A stretch of DNA of 43,592 bases from Methylococcaceae bacterium (GTDB taxonomy: Bacteria > Pseudomonadota > Gammaproteobacteria > Methylococcales > Methylomonadaceae). Shown here piece by piece: positions 1 to 8,014 of the stretch. The DNA lies in NCBI GenBank assembly GCA_006844705.1, contig SPJS01000247.1, positions 1 through 43,592 of the forward strand, given 5' to 3'. Both the position numbers and the translations under genes were made by a program. The notes below the pieces were generated by a model. It worked only from the letters and a program-made list of their open reading frames with translations. It made no database searches and was not told the DNA's origin. How positions within the stretch are numbered: position 1 is the first letter of the stretch; every line of letters begins with the position of its first letter.

Positions 1-2
1 GT

Positions 3-173
3 CTCACTCTAACAGGAGCCGCATTAAGAAGGTTAATACCGCCTTTATTATTGGCCATGGCTCAAACAGAAATTGGGCAACGAAAAAGGGCTGCTCAACC
101 AAGAGTGATTAAGTTGAGACCAAAAGGGTATCCATTAATGACAAAGCCAAGGAGCGAGTATTCAATAGGCTGA
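3..173 (+). pseudogene. C-terminal remnant of an IS4-like transposase
   Basis: An open frame runs in from the left edge and ends at TGA 171-173. Its last part reads as a basic tail of the type PRVIKLRPKGYPLMTKPR, which resembles the C-terminus of IS4-family DDE transposases (recalled pattern, not searched). Only about 56 residues lie in the window, so the catalytic residues cannot be seen. It may be the end of an intact element that continues to the left, or a fragment. No terminal inverted repeat could be fixed in the 250 bases before the next gene. Confidence 0.55.
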
Positions 174-423
174 TTTTGTCAGATTTGTTGCGACTGGTAG
201 CGGTATTAGGGTCAGCCAGCTTGATTGAACGTTCCCCCTTGTACGTTGGGCAAATAGAATAACGAAACGAGAATATAAAAAAGTGTTTTGAAGTCCTAAA
301 ATTTGTCAAATCATCCAGAGTAGCATTGTGATACCGATGATCAGGTATTAAATATTAAAGTAGATCCACGGAACTTTATCGAGAAATGCGGGTACATCTT
401 GATATTGATCAAGAGTTCTTTTT

Positions 424-2475
424 ATGCAGCTACTTATAGTTATTGTTCTTTATGTATTGGGTTCTTCGGTTGTCCAGGCCAAGATAGTTTCTTATCAATT
501 ATCAATAAATTATAAAACGCTACAATTTGCCGGAAAACAAGCAAAAGGGATGGCTATTAATGGCTCTGTTCCGGCGCCCACCCTGTATTTTCAAGAAGGA
601 GATAAAGCAGAAATCACAGTGACTAACCACATGGATGTGGATACTTCGATTCACTGGCATGGCATTCTGTTACCGAATCATGAAGACGGGGTGCCTTATG
701 TCAATCACCCGCCTATAAAACCAGGTACCTCCCATACCTTCAGATTTAACATCAGGCAGTCAGGCACCTATTGGTACCATTCTCATACCGGACTGCAAGA
801 GCAGCAGGGGATGTATGGTGCTATTGTGATCGAGCCAAGACAGCAGCGAAAATTACACTTTGATCAACAGGCAACGGTGGTTTTGTCTGATTGGACACAG
901 GAACATCCTGATGAGGTGTTACGCAGTTTAAAAGGCGGCAGTGAATATTACAGCATCAAAAAAAACAGCCGACAGAATTTACAGGATGCGATCACTAATG
1001 AGGGCGTCGGCGTTTTGTTAAAACAGGCTTGGTCAAGGATGCCTGGCATGGATATTTCTGATGTTGCGTATGATCAATTTCTTGCCAATGGTCAACCGCA
1101 AACCTTTATTCCTGCGCGTCCCGGAGAAACGATTAAGTTAAGACTGGTCAATGCAGCGACGGCTTCTTATTTTAACCTGCAATTTGCTCAGGGGGATTTT
1201 AAGATTATAGCGACTGATGGCATTGATGTTGAGCCCATAAGCACCAACACGTTTTTGATGGCTGTTGCGGAAACCTATACCTTGTTGCTTAAGGTGCCTG
1301 AGCAAGGCATGTATGAACTTAGAGCTACGGCGCAGGATGGTTCAGGGTACAGTTCGATCTGGATTGGCCAGGGCAAGAAAGTCAGCGCTCCAGATAGGGG
1401 CAAGCCAAATCCGTACAAAGCGCATGACCATGCCGGTCGCCCGCAGGACATGCAAAAATCAAACGCTAATCCTATGCATTACCATGGGCATCATGCTCAT
1501 ACGGAGGTGCACGATGTAAGCTCGAATCAGGCTGTAACCACACCCTATGCGGATTTACGCGCGATTCATTCAACTTTATTACCGCAAAAGAATATTACCC
1601 GAGAGATTCATCTGGATTTGACCGGTGATATGGAGCGCTACGTGTGGTCGATCAATAATGAAATTTTATCGGCAGACAATGTCATTAAAATCCGGCGTGG
1701 GGAAAATATTCGGTTTGTGATGAATAATAAAACCATGATGCATCATCCGATGCATCTGCATGGTCATTTTTTCAGGCTGTTAAACGGGCAAGGAGACTAT
1801 TCTCCGTTGAAGCATACGGTGGATGTGCCTCCCATGGGACAACGCATTATTGAATTTGAGGCCAATGAAGAGGCCGACTGGTTTTTTCATTGCCATATTC
1901 TTTACCATGCCCGTTCAGGAATGGCGCGGGTGATCAGTTACCAGGATGACATCGGTAAGGAACTGGAAGAAAGCCGGCATTTACTGTATCAAGAGCCGTG
2001 GTATCTAACCGCTAATGCTCACGTTTTGTCGCAGATGACTGAGGGTGAAGTTCGTTATTCAAATTCAAAAAACAGCTTTCAGGCAGATTGGGAAGTGGGT
2101 TGGCAGAATGTGGATACCACTGAATATGAGGTGAATGTTATTTATCAGCGATATTTTAATCGCTATTTTAGCGGCTTTGCCGGTATCACGTTTGAGCATG
2201 GTGATGAGAGAGGGATTTTTGGAGGCAATTATTTATTACCACTTAGTTTTGAATCAGAATGGCGGGTAGATACTGAAGGTGAGTTTCGAATTACTATCGA
2301 ACAGGAAATACAGTTGACGAATGCCGTTAATGCATATGCAGAGTTTCAATATGATACTGAGTCTGAAGAAGAATGGCAGACTGGGGTGAATTATCGTATT
2401 CACAAATATTTAGGCATAATTTCAGGCTATCATTCAGAATTTGGTTGGGGTGGCGGAGTGAGTTTTACCTATTAA
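424..2475 (+). CDS. Multicopper oxidase (CopA-like) with fused C-terminal beta-barrel-like domain
   Basis: This is a secreted copper oxidase of 683 residues. Residues 1-19 form a signal peptide ending near VQA. Copper ligands are visible as HWH at 77-79, WYHSH at 117-121, HHPMHLHGH from 440 and HCH at about 489-491 with a nearby methionine, giving the three-cupredoxin layout of CopA and laccase-type oxidases. A histidine- and methionine-rich stretch lies between about 330 and 370. After the last cupredoxin (about residue 515) a domain of about 165 residues alternates polar and aromatic residues, contains motifs like YQRYFNRYFSGFAG, and ends in an aromatic residue (FTY), as outer-membrane barrels do. 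It recalls CopB. The likely role is periplasmic Cu(I) oxidation and copper tolerance. The start has AAGAG 9 bases upstream. No copper genes adjoin it here; a transposase remnant lies upstream. Confidence 0.85.
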   Translation: MQLLIVIVLYVLGSSVVQAKIVSYQLSINYKTLQFAGKQAKGMAINGSVPAPTLYFQEGDKAEITVTNHMDVDTSIHWHGILLPNHEDGVPYVNHPPIKPGTSHTFRFNIRQSGTYWYHSHTGLQEQQGMYGAIVIEPRQQRKLHFDQQATVVLSDWTQEHPDEVLRSLKGGSEYYSIKKNSRQNLQDAITNEGVGVLLKQAWSRMPGMDISDVAYDQFLANGQPQTFIPARPGETIKLRLVNAATASYFNLQFAQGDFKIIATDGIDVEPISTNTFLMAVAETYTLLLKVPEQGMYELRATAQDGSGYSSIWIGQGKKVSAPDRGKPNPYKAHDHAGRPQDMQKSNANPMHYHGHHAHTEVHDVSSNQAVTTPYADLRAIHSTLLPQKNITREIHLDLTGDMERYVWSINNEILSADNVIKIRRGENIRFVMNNKTMMHHPMHLHGHFFRLLNGQGDYSPLKHTVDVPPMGQRIIEFEANEEADWFFHCHILYHARSGMARVISYQDDIGKELEESRHLLYQEPWYLTANAHVLSQMTEGEVRYSNSKNSFQADWEVGWQNVDTTEYEVNVIYQRYFNRYFSGFAGITFEHGDERGIFGGNYLLPLSFESEWRVDTEGEFRITIEQEIQLTNAVNAYAEFQYDTESEEEWQTGVNYRIHKYLGIISGYHSEFGWGGGVSFTY

Positions 2476-2692
2476 AACCTATGTTCAAAAGTATTGGCCC
2501 CAAATTTTATGGAGAAATTCATTAACCAAAGAGTGGGTAAAACCAGCTCTTCCTAAAAGTACAAATTTATGAAAACACGTATGCGAAAACAAGAGTCAAG
2601 TAAATTGAGTAAGGGTTACATTAATCCTAAAAAAATATGTAACCTCAAATTTTGATGTGTCCCTGACGCGGTATAACTATGAGCAGGTCATG

Positions 2693-2714
2693 GCGTGCGG
2701 TTTTCACCGCACGC
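2693..2714. other. Perfect hairpin between convergent genes
   Basis: GCGTGCGG and CCGCACGC form an 8-bp stem with a six-base loop, followed by a partial third GCGTGCG copy. It sits just past the 3' end of metH and after the multicopper oxidase. There is no clear run of T on either side, so a role as a factor-independent terminator is uncertain. It could stabilise a 3' end. The rest of 2476-2746 shows nothing recognisable. Confidence 0.4.
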
Positions 2715-2746
2715 GACTAGTGGCGTGCGCTTGCTGAAAAAACCAA

Positions 2747-5700
2747 TCAATGATGCAAATGTGCCGAGAGCCAGCGTTCAGCAACGTCTTCGGCCATGTC
2801 TTTGCGGCGGGCATAACTGGAAAGCTGGTCGCGGTCGATTTTGCCGACGTTGAAATATTGCGCTTCCGGGTGTGAGAAGTACCAGCCGCTAACGGCGGCG
2901 CCTGGGGTCATTGCGTAGCTTTCGGTCAGTTCGATAGACGTGCTGGCAGTGACATGGAGTAATTCAAACAGTTTGGCTTTTTCGGTGTGGTCCGGGCAGG
3001 CGGGGTAGCCGGGTGCCGGGCGGATGCCCTGGTAGGCTTCGGAAATCAGCGAAGCGTTATCAAGCTTCTCGTCCTGTGCGTAGCCCCAGTGTTCTTTTCT
3101 GACCCGCTTGTGCAGGTATTCGGCAAAGGCTTCGGCCAGGCGGTCGGCCAGTGCTTTCAGCATGATGCTGTTGTAGTCGTCGTGGTCTTTTTCAAATTCG
3201 GCCAGTTTGGTTTCAATGCCCAAGCCGGTGGTCACGGCAAATCCACCGATGTAATCCTGTTTGCCGCTGTCCAGTGGTGCGACAAAATCAGACAGGCAGT
3301 AATTGGGTCGGCCTGGGGCTTTTACGTTTTGTTGACGTAAATGGTGCAGGGTTTCGCGTTGTTCCAGTCTGGAATCATCGCTATATATAATGATGTCATC
3401 ATCCACGCTGTTGGCCGGGAAGAAGCCAAAAACGGCGCGGGCGTGCAGCCATTTCTCGTCGACAAGTTGTTTGAGCATGGCTTGGGCATCGGCGAATAGT
3501 TTAGTGGCTTCTTCGCCTACCACGGTATCGGTTAATATTTTCGGATAGCTGCCGGATAATTCCCAGGTGTGGAAAAATGGTGTCCAGTCGATGTAATCCA
3601 CCAGGGTTTGCAGCGGGAAGTCGTCCAAGACACGATGGCCGAGGAATGCCGGTTTTACCGGTTGATGGTTGTTGTAATCAAAGCGGTTTTCGCGTGCTTT
3701 TTCCAGCGTGTGTTGCTGGGTTTGCGCTTTACGCCCTTTGTGGCGTTCGCGTACTTGTTCGTATTCGGCTTTAAGTGTGGCGATGTAGTCTTGTTGCTGG
3801 TCTTCACTCAGCAGGGCGCTGACTACACCCACGCTGCGTGAGGCATCGGTGACATAGGCGGAAACGCCGTTATAATTGGGTTCGATTTTGACCGCAGTAT
3901 GTGCTCGCGAGGTGGTGGCACCGCCAATCAGCAGCGGCATGGTAAAGCCCTGGCGTTGCATTTCTTTGGCCATGTGCACCATTTCGTCCAGTGATGGGGT
4001 GATCAATCCGCTCAGACCAATGACATCGACGTTTTCTTCTTTGGCGGTTTTTAAAATGGTTTCGGCGGGTACCATCACGCCGAGGTCAATAACTTCATAG
4101 TTGTTACATTGCAGTACGACACCAACGATGTTTTTACCAATATCGTGCACATCGCCTTTTACCGTGGCCATCAGTATTTTGCCGTTGGATTGCATGACGC
4201 TGTCTTTATCTGCTTCCATGTAAGGCATCAGATAGGCGACGGCTTTTTTCATGACACGTGCGGATTTAACCACTTGTGGCAGAAACATTTTGCCGGCACC
4301 AAACAGGTCGCCGACCACATTCATGCCGTCCATCAGCGGGCCTTCAATGACGTGTAGTGGTTTTTCTGCTTCCTGCCGCGCTTGTTCGGTGTCTTCTACG
4401 ATATATTCGGAAATGCCTTTGACCAGGGCGTGTTCCAGACGTTTGGTGACTGGCAGGTTGCGCCATTCCAGGTCCTCCTGTTTGGCGGCACTGCTACCGT
4501 CGCCGCGGTATTTTTCGGCAATGGATAATAATGATTCGGTCGCTTCCGGGTTGCGGTTGAGAATGACATCTTCAACCGCATTGCGTAATTCGTCAGGAAT
4601 GTCTGCATAAATTGCCAGTTGTCCAGCATTGACGATCCCCATATCCATGCCGGCATGGATTGCATGATATAAAAAGACCGCATGAATGGCTTCACGTACC
4701 GGGTTGTTGCCGCGAAATGAGAATGAGACGTTGGAAACGCCGCCTGAAATTAGCGCATGGGGCAGGGTGCGTTTGATCTCGCGGGTGGCTTCGATAAAGT
4801 CCACGCCGTAGTTGTTATGTTCTTCAATGCCGGTGGCGACAGCAAAAATATTGGGGTCGAAGATGATATCTTCTGGCGGGAAGCCGATGGATTCAGTCAG
4901 AATGGTGTAGGCGCGGGTGCAAATTTCTATCTTGCGAAGCTGCGTATCGGCTTGCCCGACTTCATCAAAGGCCATGACGATGACGGCTGCACCATAGCGT
5001 CTGACCAGTTTAGCCTGTTCGATGAATTTTTCTTCACCTTCTTTGAGCGAGATGGAATTGACCACCCCTTTACCCTGAATGCATTTCAGCCCGGCTTCCA
5101 GAATGTCCCATTTGGAGGAATCCAGCATAATCGGCACTTTGGCAATGTCGGGCTCTGCTGCGATCAGGTTGAGAAAGCGCACCATCGCGTCTTTGGATTC
5201 CAGCATGCCTTCATCCATGTTGATATCAATGATCTGTGCGCCGTTTTCCACCTGCTGCTTGGCCACATCCAACGCGGATTCATAATCTTCCGAGACAATC
5301 AGGCGTTTGAACGCGGCTGAACCGGTCACGTTGGTGCGTTCGCCAACGTTGACGAATAACGTTTCTGGCGCAATGCTCATCGGTTCCAGTCCGGCCAGGT
5401 GGCAATGTTTGGGCACGTCGGGGATTTTTCTGGGCGGATGTTTTTTGACGGCTTCGATAATCGCGCTGATATGGCCAGGCGACGTACCGCAACAACCGCC
5501 AATGATATTAAGGTATCCATTACGCGCCCAATCTTCCAGTTCGGCCGCCATGTCTTCGGGAGATTCATCGTATTCGCCGAATTCATTGGGGAGACCGGCA
5601 TTGGGGTGGGCAGACACATGGGTGTCGGCTATTTGCGATAACTCATCAATATATTGGCGTAATTCTTTAGCACCCAGCGCACAGTTAAAACCGATAGAAA

Positions 5701-6418
5701 TGGGTTCGATGTGTTTTAACGATGTCCAGAAGGCGGCGGCCGTCTGCCCAGACAAGGTGCGGCCAGAGGCATCGGTAATGGTGCCGGAAATCATCACCGG
5801 CAGTTTATAACCAATGTGCTCAAAATACTGATCTACTGCAAAAATGGCGGCTTTGGCATTGAGTGTGTCGAACACCGTTTCAATCAGAATGATGTCGGCA
5901 CCACCGTCGATAAGGCCTTTAGTTGCTTCTGAGTATGCAGTGACCAGGCCGTCAAAACTGATGTTTCTAAACCCTGGATCATTCACATCCGGCGACATGG
6001 AAGCGGTGCGGTTGGTGGGGCCGAGTACGCCCGCGACAAAACGCGGTTTGTCCGGCGTGAGTGCGGTGACTTCTTTTGCTGCTTCCTTCGCCAGTGTTGC
6101 CGAGGCGACATTAATTTCATAGGCCAGGCTTTCCATTTTGTAGTCGGCCATGGCAATGGTGGTGGCGTTAAAGGTGTTGGTTTCGACAATATCACAGCCC
6201 ACATCCAGATAGGCTCGGTGAATGGCCTTGATGATGTCTGGCTGAGTCAATGACAGTAAGTCGTTATTGCCTTTCAGGTCGCTGTCCCAGTTAGCAAATC
6301 GATCACCGCGGTAGTCTTTTTCCTCCAGCTTGTAACTCTGGATCATGGTACCCATGGCACCGTCCAGAAAAAGGATGTTGTTTGCAAGTTGCTGTTTAAG
6401 AGTGTTGTTTTTGTTCAT
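2747..6418 (-). CDS. metH: Cobalamin-dependent methionine synthase
   Basis: MetH transfers a methyl group from 5-methyltetrahydrofolate to homocysteine through cobalamin, in the cytoplasm. The 1223 residues match the length of the E. coli enzyme (about 1227), and all four modules are present. The homocysteine domain (about 1-325) has zinc ligands in GFNCALG and GGCCGT. The pterin domain (about 350-615) contains [11 protein letters not shown] and DINMDEGM. The B12 domain (about 645-885) has [11 protein letters not shown], whose histidine is the cobalt ligand. The C-terminal activation domain (about 900-1223) contains [15 protein letters not shown], used for S-adenosylmethionine binding. The gene stands alone, divergent from the DUF2970 gene, with about 100 bases between them. 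No cobalamin or SAM riboswitch could be recognised in that short leader. The start ATG has only a weak ribosome site. Confidence 0.98.
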   Translation of the reverse strand: MNKNNTLKQQLANNILFLDGAMGTMIQSYKLEEKDYRGDRFANWDSDLKGNNDLLSLTQPDIIKAIHRAYLDVGCDIVETNTFNATTIAMADYKMESLAYEINVASATLAKEAAKEVTALTPDKPRFVAGVLGPTNRTASMSPDVNDPGFRNISFDGLVTAYSEATKGLIDGGADIILIETVFDTLNAKAAIFAVDQYFEHIGYKLPVMISGTITDASGRTLSGQTAAAFWTSLKHIEPISIGFNCALGAKELRQYIDELSQIADTHVSAHPNAGLPNEFGEYDESPEDMAAELEDWARNGYLNIIGGCCGTSPGHISAIIEAVKKHPPRKIPDVPKHCHLAGLEPMSIAPETLFVNVGERTNVTGSAAFKRLIVSEDYESALDVAKQQVENGAQIIDINMDEGMLESKDAMVRFLNLIAAEPDIAKVPIMLDSSKWDILEAGLKCIQGKGVVNSISLKEGEEKFIEQAKLVRRYGAAVIVMAFDEVGQADTQLRKIEICTRAYTILTESIGFPPEDIIFDPNIFAVATGIEEHNNYGVDFIEATREIKRTLPHALISGGVSNVSFSFRGNNPVREAIHAVFLYHAIHAGMDMGIVNAGQLAIYADIPDELRNAVEDVILNRNPEATESLLSIAEKYRGDGSSAAKQEDLEWRNLPVTKRLEHALVKGISEYIVEDTEQARQEAEKPLHVIEGPLMDGMNVVGDLFGAGKMFLPQVVKSARVMKKAVAYLMPYMEADKDSVMQSNGKILMATVKGDVHDIGKNIVGVVLQCNNYEVIDLGVMVPAETILKTAKEENVDVIGLSGLITPSLDEMVHMAKEMQRQGFTMPLLIGGATTSRAHTAVKIEPNYNGVSAYVTDASRSVGVVSALLSEDQQQDYIATLKAEYEQVRERHKGRKAQTQQHTLEKARENRFDYNNHQPVKPAFLGHRVLDDFPLQTLVDYIDWTPFFHTWELSGSYPKILTDTVVGEEATKLFADAQAMLKQLVDEKWLHARAVFGFFPANSVDDDIIIYSDDSRLEQRETLHHLRQQNVKAPGRPNYCLSDFVAPLDSGKQDYIGGFAVTTGLGIETKLAEFEKDHDDYNSIMLKALADRLAEAFAEYLHKRVRKEHWGYAQDEKLDNASLISEAYQGIRPAPGYPACPDHTEKAKLFELLHVTASTSIELTESYAMTPGAAVSGWYFSHPEAQYFNVGKIDRDQLSSYARRKDMAEDVAERWLSAHLHH

Positions 6419-6478
6419 GGTTGCTGGGAAAGCAGTAAAAAAATGTTGAATTTATTTTAATCAGTTTAGCCTAATAGG

Positions 6479-6484
6479 TATAAT
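6479..6484 (+). promoter_or_regulatory. Candidate -10 box for the DUF2970 gene
   Basis: A perfect TATAAT is preceded by GG and lies 33 bases before the ATG at 6518. The hexamer 17 bases upstream (TTTAAT) is a weak -35. A transcript from here would have a short leader containing the GGAGG ribosome site at 6509-6513. Confidence 0.45.
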
Positions 6485-6517
6485 TAGAACTTACTAATAT
6501 TCGTTGTTGGAGGTAAT

Positions 6518-6703
6518 ATGTCTAGGCCGGGATGGTTGCATGTTGTTAAAAGTGTGGTGGCTGCAGGAATAGGTGTGCAAAGTGAAAAAAACAGGAAAAT
6601 CGATTTTCAGCAGGGTGTATGGTATCAATATGCGATTGTCGGGGTGGTTGCGACAGCGTTGTTTATTTTTGCCCTGGTGATGGTGGTTTCGTTAGTTGTT
6701 TAA
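6518..6703 (+). CDS. DUF2970 small inner-membrane protein
   Basis: This is a 61-residue protein. The N-terminal half is soluble and contains GVQSEKNRKIDF, the conserved block of DUF2970 proteins. The C-terminal half is one hydrophobic segment (about residues 38-60). The family is widespread in gamma- and betaproteobacteria and its function is unknown. The start is well supported by GGAGG at 6509-6513. It is divergent from metH, which is a positional relation only. Confidence 0.85.
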   Translation: MSRPGWLHVVKSVVAAGIGVQSEKNRKIDFQQGVWYQYAIVGVVATALFIFALVMVVSLVV

Positions 6704-6841
6704 CAGGTGGTTGAAAAACTATTGCCCTTGCCAACCTGGCGTTAAAGAATGACTCAAAATGCTCATTTACGCCATGTAAATTGTACTTTTCTTCATTTTT
6801 GCCTTGTCTTGCCTGCGCTTATAACGTTTTTCAACAACCTG
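6704..6841. repeat. Candidate 138-bp inverted-repeat element (MITE-like)
   Basis: The left end CAGGTGGTTGAAAAAC (6704-6719) is the reverse complement of the right end GTTTTTCAACAACCTG (6826-6841) apart from one mismatch. The element begins directly after the DUF2970 stop codon. The interior has no coding capacity. No target duplication could be fixed and there is no second copy in this window, so assignment as a mobile element rests on the terminal repeats alone. Confidence 0.5.
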
Positions 6842-6856
6842 CTAAGGGCTTCAATT

Positions 6857-6886
6857 AAAAAAGCCCGGAACAAGCCGGGCTTTTTT
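6857..6886. terminator. Bidirectional rho-independent terminator
   Basis: AAGCCCGG, a short loop and CCGGGCTT form a strong GC stem flanked by A6 on the left and T6 on the right. It can therefore end transcription both from the DUF2970 gene and from the convergent membrane protein gene at 6906-7343. Confidence 0.9.
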
Positions 6887-6905
6887 AATAATAAGCTTGT
6901 TCGGC

Positions 6906-7343
6906 CTATTCAGGTTTTTCAGTTTTGAAGCTGTTTTTTATAGAAACAAAAACGCCTGTCAGGCCACTGAAAAGTGTTCCAAAGCTAAATGACTCTCTTA
7001 ACATTATCATTTGTCTTAAAACGGCAACAACGAAGAATGGAACAACCAGTGGTAAAAACTCAAAAAAGATGCCAATCACCGTTCCCGTACCGCCTGATTG
7101 CAGGCCTGCGGTATCAATGTTGTCTCGCTTGTTTAATCCACCTATATCGTCATAATGCTCACCTACATCACTATCAAATGATTCGATAATAAAGGCGTTG
7201 AAAAGGATCATTTTAGTTTGCATCAGCAGAAAGATAGCTACAGCACCCGCAACCCAGAAAAGTGTGTTTTTTATTTTGTGCTCCATACCGGTTTGATAAA
7301 TCCAGATGGCTAAAATAATTGAAACAAGTCCACCATAAACCAT
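6906..7343 (-). CDS. Unrecognised small integral membrane protein
   Basis: This is a 145-residue protein that I do not recognise. Hydrophobic segments lie at about residues 3-17, 27-50 and 86-110, so three membrane passes are likely. Between the second and third is a polar, glycine- and aspartate-containing loop of about 35 residues (SDVGEHYDDIGGLNKRDN). The C-terminus is basic. It is monocistronic, ends at a shared terminator on its left, and has 388 bases free on its right before the next forward gene. No function is proposed. Confidence 0.7.
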   Translation of the reverse strand: MVYGGLVSIILAIWIYQTGMEHKIKNTLFWVAGAVAIFLLMQTKMILFNAFIIESFDSDVGEHYDDIGGLNKRDNIDTAGLQSGGTGTVIGIFFEFLPLVVPFFVVAVLRQMIMLRESFSFGTLFSGLTGVFVSIKNSFKTEKPE

Positions 7344-7731
7344 GTCGTTACCTCATTTATAATAATTAGTTAATTTGTGTTGTTACAGACCACACATTGA
7401 ATTTTTTTAGAACGATGAGCCTTGGTCGAGTTCCATAGAGCTTATTGTTCAACGTATTTATAGTCCGCATTTCTTCCTCAACCACCATATTGTAACGGTC
7501 GATTTAACAAACGTCTATGCATCACGTTCAGATGGGTGAGTTTTTTAGTATGTTTTTCTCGTATGCAGTCAAAAATGAACGTGAAGAAGAAAGATGACCA
7601 TTAGATGAAATATCGGTGACATAAACATTAATCATTTGCTTGACTTTAAAGATCATTGAAGTACCATAGCCGCTCCGGATGCCACAATTTTGGTACATTT
7701 ATTTACAACAACTAAACAAGGTAGGATACTC
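7344..7731. other. Intergenic stretch between divergent genes
   Basis: The 388 bases between the membrane protein start and the 43-residue peptide hold no frame that looks coding. Near the right end is a sigma-70-like promoter for the peptide gene (listed separately). I see no repeat, riboswitch or RNA gene in the remainder. Confidence 0.6.
7640..7667 (+). promoter_or_regulatory. Candidate sigma-70 promoter of the 43-residue peptide gene
   Basis: TTGACT at 7640-7645 and TACCAT at 7662-7667 are separated by 16 bases. They precede the ATG by about 65 bases. The -35 is one base from consensus and the -10 keeps the key TA and final T. Confidence 0.5.
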
Positions 7732-7863
7732 ATGGGAGCAATCTTAGATTTAACTGAAATGTTAAAAGAGCCAGAAGGTATGGTAGGTGCATTAGTTTTA
7801 ATCGCTGGCGCATACTTTTTCATCAAGTGGGTCTTCAACGAAGAAGAAGAGGAAGAAGAATAA
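7732..7863 (+). CDS. 43-residue single-pass membrane peptide with poly-glutamate tail
   Basis: This short gene encodes MGAILDLTEMLKEPEG, then a hydrophobic segment (about residues 18-33, ALVLIAGAYFFI), then KWVFN and a tail of seven glutamates. A purine-rich AGGTAGGA ribosome site lies 7-14 bases before the ATG. A good promoter stands upstream and a strong terminator follows 25 bases after the stop. The neat transcription unit and the clear amphipathic design argue that it is real despite its size. The tail would be cytoplasmic if the N-terminus is outside. The family is unknown; a small regulator of a membrane complex is possible but is inference. Confidence 0.75.
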   Translation: MGAILDLTEMLKEPEGMVGALVLIAGAYFFIKWVFNEEEEEEE

Positions 7864-7888
7864 GAACGCCTTTTCTTTTTCTGAAAGA

Positions 7889-7921
7889 GGGCTGTTGCTG
7901 TTTACAGTAGCGGCCTTTTTT
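7889..7921 (+). terminator. Rho-independent terminator after the 43-residue peptide gene
   Basis: GGGCTGTTGCTG pairs, with some G-T pairs, to CAGTAGCGGCC and is followed by T6. It isolates the small gene from the HTTM gene downstream. Confidence 0.8.
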
Positions 7922-7965
7922 GTGTCTGTAAGAAAATGCTTATCCCTTTCCAGGGGAAGCTTGCA

Positions 7966-7993
7966 TTGTCTTTCAATTTAATATCCCTATAAT
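7966..7993 (+). promoter_or_regulatory. Candidate sigma-70 promoter of the HTTM-DCC gene
   Basis: TTGTCT at 7966-7971 and a perfect TATAAT at 7988-7993 are 16 bases apart. Transcription would start near 8000, leaving about 15 bases of leader before the ATG at 8015. That agrees with the lack of a visible ribosome binding site. Confidence 0.5.
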
Positions 7994-8014
7994 TTGTAAT
8001 ATTTTTGTCAGAAT

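Noticed and set aside
2550..2660. Small basic frame of 28 codons after the multicopper oxidase
   Set aside because: No ribosome site, and composition matches AT-rich intergenic DNA.
4757..5320. Long forward open frame of 187 codons opposite metH, with others at 5307-5810 and 2987-3340
   Set aside because: They lie fully within the conserved metH coding region on the opposite strand and read as mirror frames with no ribosome site or recognisable domain.
6419..6517. Possible cobalamin or SAM riboswitch upstream of metH
   Set aside because: The 99-base gap is too short and holds none of the known conserved cores.
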